From NCBI GenBank assembly GCA_946541575.1, contig CAMNJQ010000070.1, forward strand, positions 1 to 40,975: a stretch of 40,975 nt of DNA, written 5' to 3'. The notes under the pieces were generated by a model. That model saw nothing but the letters and a program-made list of their open reading frames with translations, searched no databases and was not told where the DNA came from. The translations under genes and the position numbers were made by a program. Source of the stretch: an uncultured Clostridium sp. Lineage in GTDB: Bacteria > Bacillota_I > Bacilli_A > RF39 > UBA660. This document shows, one piece after another, positions 1 through 6,057 of the stretch (position 1 is its first letter; each line of letters opens with the position of its first letter).

Positions 1-53
1 TTAGTAATAAACACTATCCAGAATATTTTATTAAATCAATTGATGAGAAATAA
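1..53 (+). CDS. C-terminal end of an unknown gene (partial)
   Basis: The third plus-strand frame is open from the window edge and ends at TAA (51-53), giving the tail SNKHYPEYFIKSIDEK. The stop codon lies in the loop of a terminator-like hairpin, which supports this as a real gene end. The fragment is too short to identify. It runs toward the minus-strand gene at 106-309. Confidence 0.45.
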   Translation, partial: SNKHYPEYFIKSIDEK

Positions 54-68
54 TCTCATCATTTTTTT
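41..68 (+). terminator. Rho-independent terminator
   Basis: An 8-bp perfect stem (TGATGAGA/TCTCATCA) with an AATAA loop is followed by seven T on the plus strand. It ends the partial plus-strand gene at the left edge. Confidence 0.7.
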
Positions 69-69
69 A

Positions 70-90
70 TTGCAAACAAAAACAGGATTG
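70..90 (-). repeat. 21-bp linker repeat, copy 1
   Basis: The plus strand reads TTG followed by CAAACAAAAACAGGATTG. Identical copies are at 359-379 and 894-914. This copy lies 15 bp past the stop of the 106-309 gene. Unlike the other two it has no good -10 box downstream. Confidence 0.85.
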
Positions 91-105
91 TATTGTATTC
101 CCGTT

Positions 106-309
106 TTATCTTTTTCTACTATATTCATCATGTGTTTCCTTATGTTCTTCTTTTGATATAATTCCTGGTGTTACATGACTTAAATGGAATTCACATTGTT
201 CTTTAACCATTTCTTGTTCTGCTCTGCTTAATTCAAATTTACCATCTGAATTTAACTCTTCTATGAACTTATCCATATTCACTTTATAATTAGATACTAT
301 AGATGTCAT
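106..309 (-). CDS. Unknown small protein, 67 aa
   Basis: I do not recognise this protein. It is hydrophilic and probably helical, rich in Glu and Lys (for example LSRAEQEMVKEQCEF), with a single Cys, no signal peptide and no membrane segment. The ATG is preceded by a strong SD (AAGGGGGAAAATT) and by a good promoter at 336-364, so it is very likely expressed. It is the last gene of a short same-strand series in which each unit is repeat, promoter, SD and gene. The small size and setting suggest an accessory gene, but nothing in the sequence gives its role. Confidence 0.65.
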   Translation of the reverse strand: MTSIVSNYKVNMDKFIEELNSDGKFELSRAEQEMVKEQCEFHLSHVTPGIISKEEHKETHDEYSRKR

Positions 310-335
310 AATTTTCCCCCTTCAAATTGCTCTCT

Positions 336-364
336 ATTATACCATAAAACCCTTATAATTGCAA
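336..364 (-). promoter_or_regulatory. Sigma-A-type promoter for the 106-309 gene
   Basis: On the minus strand TTGCAA (359-364) is followed by a 17-bp spacer and a perfect TATAAT (336-341), 27 bp from the ATG. The -35 box lies inside linker repeat copy 2. Confidence 0.75.
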
Positions 365-379
365 ACAAAAACAGGATTG
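359..379 (-). repeat. 21-bp linker repeat, copy 2
   Basis: Identical to copies at 70-90 and 894-914. On the minus strand one end forms the terminator tail of the 386-844 gene and the other end is the -35 box of the next promoter, so it joins one gene to the next. Confidence 0.85.
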
Positions 380-385
380 CTCCTG
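365..385 (-). terminator. Terminator of the 386-844 gene
   Basis: On the minus strand CAGGA-GCAA-TCCTG is followed by TTTTTGTTT, directly after the TAG stop. The stem is only 5 bp, but its position is exact. It shares sequence with linker repeat copy 2. Confidence 0.5.
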
Positions 386-844
386 CTATAATGATTTCCT
401 TTTTATTTCTGGTTTTTCATATAGTAGTCTTAAAATATCTTTTTCTTTTTCACTAAATAAACTAGATTCTATATTGCCGGCACTTTGAATACCGTATGCC
501 TCTGCTTTTTTTAATACTATTTCACTAAAATCTAATTGAGATAAATGCTCAATTAATTTTTTATTTGTATTTAACATTTTTCTCAATGGATAAAATGTTT
601 TATTATTATAACTAACCATTGTATCAAGAGTTATTCCATCTTTTAATTTAAAAACAATTCCATCATAATCAACATATTTATTAAACATTTGATGTATTTC
701 AGAATCTTCAAATTCAAATAATTGTAATTGCTGATTATCAATTGATAATTGTCCTAAAGTATAGGTGAAAAGTACAGCATCAACTTTATCAAAACCAATT
801 GTAAATAATGATGATACTAATATTTCAGTATTTATTTTTTCCAT
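386..844 (-). CDS. Unknown protein, 152 aa
   Basis: I do not recognise a family. The start is placed at ATG 842-844 because GGAGGGG lies 7 nt upstream; a TTG two codons earlier would sit on the SD. The protein is soluble, with no signal peptide. An N-terminal hydrophobic helix region (ILVSSLFTIGFDKVDAVLF) leads to an acidic middle and a helical basic C-terminus ending SEKEKDILRLLYEKPEIKRK. It has a strong upstream promoter of the same type as its downstream neighbour, which suggests the two small genes belong to one accessory array. Function is unknown. Confidence 0.65.
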   Translation of the reverse strand: MEKINTEILVSSLFTIGFDKVDAVLFTYTLGQLSIDNQQLQLFEFEDSEIHQMFNKYVDYDGIVFKLKDGITLDTMVSYNNKTFYPLRKMLNTNKKLIEHLSQLDFSEIVLKKAEAYGIQSAGNIESSLFSEKEKDILRLLYEKPEIKRKSL

Positions 845-870
845 AAACAAACCCCTCCAAACAAGTTTTT

Positions 871-899
871 ATTATACATTAAAACACTTATATTTGCAA
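871..899 (-). promoter_or_regulatory. Sigma-A-type promoter for the 386-844 gene
   Basis: On the minus strand TTGCAA (894-899), a 17-bp spacer and TATAAT (871-876) match the promoter at 336-364 in design. The -35 again lies in the linker repeat. Confidence 0.75.
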
Positions 900-914
900 A
901 CAAAAACAGGATTG
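894..914 (-). repeat. 21-bp linker repeat, copy 3
   Basis: Identical to copies 1 and 2. It lies between a leftover leader (SD and ATG at 965-967, only ten codons before a stop) and the promoter of the 386-844 gene. Confidence 0.85.
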
Positions 915-934
915 TTCTAATCATCGCAATATTA

Positions 935-967
935 CTACATTATGATTAAAAAATAAAAGTGTTGCAT
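935..967 (-). other. Orphan leader: SD and start codon with no gene
   Basis: On the minus strand GGGGTGATATTCCT precedes ATG, followed by only ten codons (MQHFYFLIIM) and TAG. The signals are those of a normal gene start, but no gene follows; the linker repeat comes next. It may be a translated leader peptide or the scar of a lost gene. Confidence 0.35.
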
Positions 968-1054
968 AGGAATATCACCCCTAAATGCTAACACTATTTT
1001 CCTTCGATTTTTGCCATTTTTTATAATTTTTCTTATTTTTAGTATCTTTTTATA

Positions 1055-1081
1055 TAAAAAATGCAAGATTTCAAATCTCGC
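1055..1081 (-). terminator. Terminator after micro-ORF C
   Basis: On the minus strand GCGAGAT-TTGAA-ATCTTGC (one G-U pair) is followed by ATTTTTTATA. The micro-ORF stop lies inside the hairpin. It ends the transcript of the PepE-like gene. Confidence 0.65.
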
Positions 1082-1163
1082 AAAGCCTTATTTTATAAGA
1101 ATTTTTAAAAAGTGTTGCAAAAAGCGTTATCAGACAATTTATATTAGTTTTATTTTCAGTCAT
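1071..1163 (-). CDS. Micro-ORF C, 30 aa, member of a three-copy family
   Basis: The peptide starts MTENKTNINC and ends NSYKIRLCEI. It shares the NKTNIN start and a Tyr-Lys-Ile end with micro-ORF B (2851-2943), and Asn-Ile-Asn-Cys-Leu with micro-ORF A (1929-2036). An SD (AAAGGAG, 9 nt from the ATG) lies inside the 3' end of the PepE-like gene, and the ATG overlaps that gene's last codons, as in translational coupling. A terminator follows at once. Function is unknown. It could instead be decayed copies of a longer sequence, but three copies with three SDs argue for translation. Confidence 0.45.
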   Translation of the reverse strand: MTENKTNINCLITLFATLFKNSYKIRLCEI

Positions 1164-1794
1164 TTGGATCAGCTCCTTTATATTCAATAATTTTATCTTC
1201 AATAATGACTAATGAATCATCATTTGTTAACGCATAAACTTTATATTTACTTTCATTGATTAATTTGTTATACACTTGTTTTCTTAATTCAGGATTATAT
1301 CCTTTTTCATTATAATGAGGTATTATTATTCCATCAAATAACCCTAAAGCATCATAATCTTTAATATTTAAATAATTGTCATCTAACTTTTCTAAGTGTT
1401 TGATATTTTTAGTTACTATGTGAGCACCACAAGAACCTCCAATATATATTACACCGTTTTTTATATAATTAATTATATCTTTATCAAAACCACATTTTCT
1501 TATTTTATCTAATGTCGCAAAAGTATTACCACCACTAACATATATCAAATCAATATTAAGATTTCTAAATCTATCTACTTCAGTTTCATCAAATATATAA
1601 ATATTATCTCTTTTTGTAAAACCATCATTATATAATCTATCATAATATTTATCTGATTTTATCTTTTCTCTAGTTGCCTTCTCATTAGGTATAAATAATA
1701 CTTTATTATCCGACAATTCTTTATCAATATTATTTAATATTACTTGTTTAGAGTGCTCATTAATAAAATCTGAAGAACTTAATATTAATTTCAT
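1156..1794 (-). CDS. Peptidase S51 family protein (dipeptidase E-like)
   Basis: Peptidase E-type serine peptidases cleave Asp-X dipeptides or related substrates in the cytoplasm. The S51 pattern is visible: VSGGNTFATLDKIRK (residues 86-100), the nucleophile motif GGSCGAHI with Ser121, and IIIPHYNEKGY with His160. PepE usually has Ala after the nucleophile; here it is Cys122. The start is set at ATG 1792-1794, with GAGGTG 6 nt upstream, instead of a GTG three codons earlier. The 212 aa length is close to the family norm. The protein lies in the accessory stretch between two micro-ORFs, and a long repeat block covers its leader. Confidence is good for the fold and moderate for the exact substrate. 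Confidence 0.8.
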   Translation of the reverse strand: MKLILSSSDFINEHSKQVILNNIDKELSDNKVLFIPNEKATREKIKSDKYYDRLYNDGFTKRDNIYIFDETEVDRFRNLNIDLIYVSGGNTFATLDKIRKCGFDKDIINYIKNGVIYIGGSCGAHIVTKNIKHLEKLDDNYLNIKDYDALGLFDGIIIPHYNEKGYNPELRKQVYNKLINESKYKVYALTNDDSLVIIEDKIIEYKGADPND

Positions 1795-2036
1795 ATATTT
1801 CACCTCTTTTAATTAATATAAAATGTGTCAGAGTGCTACAAGTCAGTACCCTAATTTCTCTTAAAAATAAGTATATTTTAACCTATTTTTTAATAATTTC
1901 TTATTTTTTTATTAAAACTTGCAAGATCTCATTTCATCAAAATTCCCATTTTATAAGGGATTAAACGATGTACAGTATAAATACAATGCAAGCAATTGAT
2001 GTTGCTCTTTTGAAACACTTTTTCTTCATTATTCAT
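1795..2036 (-). repeat. Long intergenic repeat, unit A (leader of the S51 gene)
   Basis: Reading on the minus strand this unit contains micro-ORF A, then GATCTTGCAAG-TTTTAATAAAAAA, an A/T-rich part, GAGAAATTAGGGTACTG, CTTGTA and ACACATTTTATATTAAT, and ends at the SD of the next gene. Unit B (2717-2943) has the same blocks in the same order before the UDG-family gene. The blocks are too alike to be chance. Confidence 0.75.
1929..2036 (-). CDS. Micro-ORF A, 35 aa, member of a three-copy family
   Basis: The ATG has a strong SD (GGGAGTG, 7 nt) and lies 14 nt past the stop of the UDG-family gene. The peptide begins MNNEEKVFQK and continues NINCLHCIYTVH and YKMGILMK. Micro-ORF B has NINWLACIYAVH and YKIGLFSK at matching places, so the middle and end are conserved and the N-termini differ. 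Two or three Cys/His residues are clustered in the centre. No function is known to me. Confidence 0.5.
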   Translation of the reverse strand: MNNEEKVFQKSNINCLHCIYTVHRLIPYKMGILMK

Positions 2037-2050
2037 AAAAAATCACTCCC

Positions 2051-2716
2051 TTATACCAGTATTTTTTCATTGATATTATCAATAATATAATTAATATCTT
2101 CAATAGATTTTCCCATATTAAATCTACCATTACCTACTGGATAAAATACTGAATAACATTTATATTTTTTACCATTAATATCTTTTTCAAATTTCTTTTT
2201 TCTGCACTGAGAAACCGAATTTTTTTTATTTAAAACAATAGAAGAAACTTGATTGCCAAATAATACTATTACCTTAGGATTTATTATTTCTATTTCTTTT
2301 TCTAGTAGATGTAGATATTCTTTATATACACTGTCAGGAAGAGGCCTTGCATCAATTTGAGTACATTTACCTAAATTAGTAATAAAGTATTTATGTTTTT
2401 TTACATTATTATAAACTTCATTTGCAAAATCTTCTGTCCAATCAGTTCCTTTAATAGTTTTTATTTTGTCATATATATCTTTATCTAATAATTTTAATTC
2501 ATAAAATAAATTCCAAATGTTTTTAGTACCAATCCAAGGTGATTTTAATCCTTTCCATGATTTATTCGATGCAATATTTTTTCCAGTTGGATTCATAAAT
2601 ACAAAACATATATCTGGATTATCAATACATCCACCATTATAAATAGAGTCTAATTCTTTAGCTCCATACTTTAACTGAAGTTTATCATATTCTATTTTTA
2701 AATCATCTAAAGTCAT
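2051..2716 (-). CDS. Uracil-DNA glycosylase superfamily protein
   Basis: The 221 aa protein has the outline of the UDG superfamily, which cuts uracil or other damaged bases from DNA. A GGC--NPDICFVFMNPTGKN segment (residues 28-47) is in the place of the family's GxxPG water-activating loop. It is followed by TKNIWNLFYEL, FITNLGKC (strand and turn), INPKVIVLFGNQ and a C-terminal FYPVGNGRFN in place of the HPS loop. Both motifs are non-standard, so activity on uracil is uncertain. The start is ATG 2714-2716 with AAAGGTG 5 nt upstream; an in-frame TTG 23 codons earlier belongs to the repeat and is unlikely. It stands between repeat units A and B. Confidence 0.65.
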   Translation of the reverse strand: MTLDDLKIEYDKLQLKYGAKELDSIYNGGCIDNPDICFVFMNPTGKNIASNKSWKGLKSPWIGTKNIWNLFYELKLLDKDIYDKIKTIKGTDWTEDFANEVYNNVKKHKYFITNLGKCTQIDARPLPDSVYKEYLHLLEKEIEIINPKVIVLFGNQVSSIVLNKKNSVSQCRKKKFEKDINGKKYKCYSVFYPVGNGRFNMGKSIEDINYIIDNINEKILV

Positions 2717-2943
2717 TGTATCACCTTTTTTTATTAATATAAAATGTGTCGGCATATTACAAGCCAGTACCCTAATTTCTCTCAAAAATGAGTATATTTT
2801 ACCCTATTTTTTATTATTTTTCTTTCTTTTTTATTAAAACTTGCAAGATCTCATTTGCTAAAAAGTCCTATTTTATAATGATTTCCTTGATGTACAGCAT
2901 AAATACAAGCCAACCAATTTATATTAGTTTTATTATCATTCAT
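2717..2943 (-). repeat. Long intergenic repeat, unit B (leader of the UDG-family gene)
   Basis: This unit has the same order of blocks as unit A (1795-2036): micro-ORF, GATCTTGCAAG, AT-rich spacer, GAGAAATTAGGGTACTG, ACACATTTTATATTAAT, SD. Between units, the AT-rich spacer and the bases after CTTGTA have diverged. Confidence 0.75.
2851..2943 (-). CDS. Micro-ORF B, 30 aa, member of a three-copy family
   Basis: ATG has AGGAAG 7 nt upstream. The peptide starts MNDNKTNINWLACIYAVHQG and ends YKIGLFSK. Its first half matches micro-ORF C and its middle and end match micro-ORF A, so it links the three. It begins 12 nt after the stop of the gene remnant at 2956-3213. Each micro-ORF therefore follows a gene closely and precedes the conserved leader of the next. 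Confidence 0.5.
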   Translation of the reverse strand: MNDNKTNINWLACIYAVHQGNHYKIGLFSK

Positions 2944-2955
2944 AGAAATAACTTC

Positions 2956-3213
2956 CTAACGACTAAATTGTATCATAAAAGTGTGGATTACTCTACTATA
3001 TCTTCTTGAAACACTACTAATTATTTTGAATCTATTATCATGATTAAAATACTCTTCTTTATTATTATGAAAAAATATTCCACAATTATTTTCACTATGC
3101 ATTCTATCTTTATAACTTAAGATAATCTGTTGAAAGTATTTATCTTTATCTCTTTCATATTCAATAGTATATCCTCTTAAATAAGTTTCTAAATAATTTA
3201 ATTTTATAAATAT
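2956..3213 (-). pseudogene. Remnant of an unknown gene, 5' end missing
   Basis: On the minus strand the frame is open for 85 codons between TAA (3214-3216) and TAG (2956-2958), with protein-like content such as YLRGYTIEYERDKDKYFQQI and RFKIISSVSRRYSRVIHTF. There is no good start at its head; the first ATG (3100-3102) has only a poor SD and would give 48 aa. The 5' end abuts the promoter of the plus-strand gene at 3252, which looks like a truncation by rearrangement. Alternatively the 48 aa product is real. Confidence 0.4.
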
Positions 3214-3251
3214 TTAAATAATATGATATAATGATTATGGTGATTTAAATT

Positions 3252-3836
3252 ATGGAAAAAGAAGAAAAAAAGGAAGAAAAAAAGAAAATTAATTTAGGTA
3301 TAATTGCAGTTTGCATTATTATGACAATAGCAATATGTATATCTGTAATAATAATTAGACCAGTATTTACTAATGACAAAGAAAAGTATAAAAATGAGCT
3401 TGATGAAGTTGTTGAAGAATTAAATACTCTGCAAGCCAAAAAAATTGAAATATTTACCAATCAAGGATTTACAAAAGAATATTATGATACCGATAGTAAA
3501 ATTTCTAGTTTAACTCAAAAAAAGTTGGATTTAGAAAAGAAGACAAAAAATGGGTATATAGCTTATAATATTATTGGATCGTTATTTTCTCTGTTCTTTG
3601 GTGGTGTTTTTTCAGCAATAGTTTATAATATTTTTAATAGAAAAAAAATTATGGAAAATCATTATGAGCATTTAGAAAAAATTGGTAAAGCATTTGGTGA
3701 AGGATATGCTGAAGCAACTGGTAGTCCTAAATATGTTCCTTTGAAGTGTCCTCAGTGTGGTGCTAATTTAAAGGGTGAAAAAATAGAAAAATGTCCATAT
3801 TGTGAAACAGTTCTTGAAAAAGTTAGAAAAAAATAA
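3252..3836 (+). CDS. Two-TM protein with C-terminal zinc ribbon
   Basis: A Lys/Glu-rich head (residues 1-13) is followed by TM1 (about 15-36), a coiled-coil-like loop (42-98), TM2 (about 101-125) and a cytoplasmic tail ending in a zinc ribbon, CPQCGAN-x10-CPYC. No enzyme domain is visible. Zinc-ribbon membrane proteins of this kind are common in Bacillota and mostly uncharacterised; a related design is seen at 28805-29866. A -10 box TATAAT (3227-3232) is very close to the ATG and the SD is weak (GGTGA, 8 nt), so the leader is very short. Function is unknown. Confidence 0.7.
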   Translation: MEKEEKKEEKKKINLGIIAVCIIMTIAICISVIIIRPVFTNDKEKYKNELDEVVEELNTLQAKKIEIFTNQGFTKEYYDTDSKISSLTQKKLDLEKKTKNGYIAYNIIGSLFSLFFGGVFSAIVYNIFNRKKIMENHYEHLEKIGKAFGEGYAEATGSPKYVPLKCPQCGANLKGEKIEKCPYCETVLEKVRKK

Positions 3837-3863
3837 AAAAATTCTAGATTTAGAATTTTTTTT
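3837..3863. terminator. Bidirectional terminator between convergent genes
   Basis: A 10-bp stem AAAAATTCTA/TAGAATTTTT with loop GATT has T runs on both sides. It serves the zinc-ribbon gene and rarA, which converge here. Confidence 0.8.
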
Positions 3864-5205
3864 ATTTGTCTATTTGATTACTTACAATATAATTATCTTT
3901 TTTCCATTTCTTAATCGCATCTAATCTTTCTTTAAATTTTATTTCATTTCCCTGTGTACTAGGTAGATAATATGATTTTCCTTTTAGTGATGGTGGAAGA
4001 CATTCCATATTTGTTAATTTTTCTTTTGTATCATGTGCATATTGATATCCTTTTCCATAATCTAATTCTTTCATCAATTTTGTTGGTGCATTTCTAATCA
4101 CTAGTGGAACTGGTTCAGATAACATTTTTTTAGCATCATCTGAAGCAGCCATATAAGCCATATAACAAGAATTTGATTTAGGTGCTAATGACATATAAAT
4201 AACTGCTTCTGCAAGATGTACATTACATTCTGGAACTCCTATAAAATGACACGCATGATATACATTAATTGCTACATTTAGAGCATTTGTATCGGCAAGG
4301 CCAATATCCTCACTTGCAAATCTTGTTATTCTTCTAGCTATATATATTGGATCTTCTCCTGCTTCTAACATTCTTGATAGCCAGTAAACTGCGGCATCTG
4401 GATCACTATTTCTCATTGATTTGTGCAATGCTGAAATTATATTGTAGTGCTCTTCTCCATTTTTATCATAAAGTAATGTTTTTTTTGTTAGACATTCTTC
4501 AATTGTTTCTTTATTTATAATTATCTTTCCATCGCTATCTGTTTCTCCATTTATTACTAGCATATCTAAGGTTGTCAGTGCACTTCGTGCATCTCCATTG
4601 GAAAAATTTGCAATAATTTTAAGATTATCATCACTTATGATTATTTCCTCATTTCCGAATCCTCTTTTATCAGTTAGTGCTCTTTTTAAAAGTTTTATAA
4701 TTTCATCACTTGATAATTCTTTTAATACAAATACTCTACATCTTGAAAGTAAGGCATTATTTACTTCAAATGAGGGATTTTCTGTTGTTGCTCCTATTAA
4801 AGTTATTGATCCCTTTTCTACGAATGGTAAAAATGCATCTTGTTGAGCTTTATTAAATCTATGTATTTCATCTATAAATACAATTGTTTTTATGCCTAGC
4901 TTTTTATTGTTTTCTGCATCTTCCATAACTTTTTTTATTTCTTTAATCCCAGCGGTTACAGCAGAAAACGTAATAAACTCTGACTTAGTCTTCTTTGCTA
5001 TAATTTTTGCTAATGTAGTCTTACCTACTCCAGGAGGTCCCCAAAAAATCATTGATGATATATTGTCATTTTCAATCATTTTCCTAAGAATCTTTCCTTC
5101 ACCTAATAAATGTTCTTGTCCAAAAAACTCATCTAAACTTCTTGGCCTCATTCGAGAAGCTAATGGCTCACTATCAATTCTATCAAATAATGAAGATTGC
5201 TCCAT
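3862..5205 (-). CDS. rarA: Replication-associated recombination protein A (AAA+ ATPase)
   Basis: RarA (MgsA/WRNIP1 family) acts at stalled replication forks with the clamp loader and SSB. The 447 aa length and order fit: MRPRSLDEFFGQEHLLG, Walker A GPPGVGKTT, Walker B VFIDEIHRFNKAQQDAFLP, sensor-1 GATTENPSFEVN, arginine finger SRCRV, then the family's C-terminal tetramer domain (SDPDAAVYWLSRMLEAGEDP, RASEDIGLA-like FASEDIGLAD). The start is ATG 5203-5205 with GGAGG 6 nt upstream; 13 codons of open frame before it are not needed. It is transcribed alone, with a TATAAT box just upstream. Confidence 0.95.
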   Translation of the reverse strand: MEQSSLFDRIDSEPLASRMRPRSLDEFFGQEHLLGEGKILRKMIENDNISSMIFWGPPGVGKTTLAKIIAKKTKSEFITFSAVTAGIKEIKKVMEDAENNKKLGIKTIVFIDEIHRFNKAQQDAFLPFVEKGSITLIGATTENPSFEVNNALLSRCRVFVLKELSSDEIIKLLKRALTDKRGFGNEEIIISDDNLKIIANFSNGDARSALTTLDMLVINGETDSDGKIIINKETIEECLTKKTLLYDKNGEEHYNIISALHKSMRNSDPDAAVYWLSRMLEAGEDPIYIARRITRFASEDIGLADTNALNVAINVYHACHFIGVPECNVHLAEAVIYMSLAPKSNSCYMAYMAASDDAKKMLSEPVPLVIRNAPTKLMKELDYGKGYQYAHDTKEKLTNMECLPPSLKGKSYYLPSTQGNEIKFKERLDAIKKWKKDNYIVSNQIDK

Positions 5206-5272
5206 AATATACCTCCTTCGTAAACTACTTATATTATAATGCATATTATCTAAAATCGAACATTTTTTCTAT

Positions 5273-5303
5273 AAAAAAAGAAAACTTTTTTAGTTTCCTT
5301 TTT
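5273..5303 (-). terminator. Terminator of the comB-family gene
   Basis: On the minus strand GGAAACT-AAAAA-AGTTTTC is followed by a long T run. It lies between the comB-like gene and rarA. Confidence 0.65.
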
Positions 5304-5323
5304 AATTTATGTTTTTATCATTA

Positions 5324-6028
5324 TTATTCATTCTCAATTATAATTTTTTTAATATAATCTAAATTTCTATTTTCGTCTTTCTCTAGTTTTAAAACAAAGT
5401 TAAATTTATCTACTTCTGTGCTCAAATAAAAATCTTTTTCTGGGAAAATATCTTGTATAGTTGGATCGAAGAACTTCTTCCCTGATGTTTGCTTTAATTT
5501 TTGAATCTCACTTTTTAAATCTATTTTTTTATTCTCTAATAAGCTTTTTATATAATATGCACATAAATTGTCTTCATCTGTTTCACTTTTTCCATCTAAT
5601 CCCATGCATACTAGAGATACTTCTTTATAGTTATTTTTTAAGATATAGTTAGCTATTGCTTTTGCATTTACTAAACTACCTGTTAATATTTCATCTGCAT
5701 TTTTAGCGTTTGCTATACCTTGAGTCCCAGCACTTGTTGTATGTACTACAATTTTTCCCTTGAAGTTAACATTCTCTATCTCTGATGGTGAATTACCATA
5801 ATCAAACCCTGGTAGTTTTTTTCCATGTCTTTCTCCAATTAGAATAAAGTCCTTATTTTCTTCTTTTAATTGATAAGCAATTTCTGCATCTCCTACTGGT
5901 ATTATTTTTTGAGCTTCATTATTCATTAAATAAGCTTCAACAGTAAATGCTCTAAAAACATCTATTATTACTGTTAATCCTTTTGCTTTTTTTGCTCCTT
6001 CTACCATATGTAAAATTCTAATATTCAT
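5324..6028 (-). CDS. comB: 2-phosphosulfolactate phosphatase family protein (ComB-like)
   Basis: ComB removes phosphate from 2-phosphosulfolactate in coenzyme M or sulfolactate synthesis and needs Mg. The 234 aa protein shows the family landmarks: VIIDVFRAFTVEAYL near the N-terminus, GERHGKKLPGFDYGNSPSEI (about 64-83), GKIVVHTTSAGTQGI, a GSLVNAKAIA segment and a late CMGLDG/EDNLCAYYI acidic region. SD GGGAGTG precedes the ATG. No other coenzyme M or sulfolactate gene is in the window, so the substrate here is open; many gut Bacillota carry such orphan ComB proteins. It is 29 nt from the upstream glycosyltransferase and may share its transcript. Confidence 0.85.
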   Translation of the reverse strand: MNIRILHMVEGAKKAKGLTVIIDVFRAFTVEAYLMNNEAQKIIPVGDAEIAYQLKEENKDFILIGERHGKKLPGFDYGNSPSEIENVNFKGKIVVHTTSAGTQGIANAKNADEILTGSLVNAKAIANYILKNNYKEVSLVCMGLDGKSETDEDNLCAYYIKSLLENKKIDLKSEIQKLKQTSGKKFFDPTIQDIFPEKDFYLSTEVDKFNFVLKLEKDENRNLDYIKKIIIENE

Positions 6029-6057
6029 TATAATTCACTCCCTTTTGTTAGTTCACT

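Noticed and set aside
2788-3009. 73-codon plus-strand open frame
   Set aside because: It is the complement of micro-ORF B and the gene remnant, with low-complexity Phe/Ile/Ser composition and no SD.
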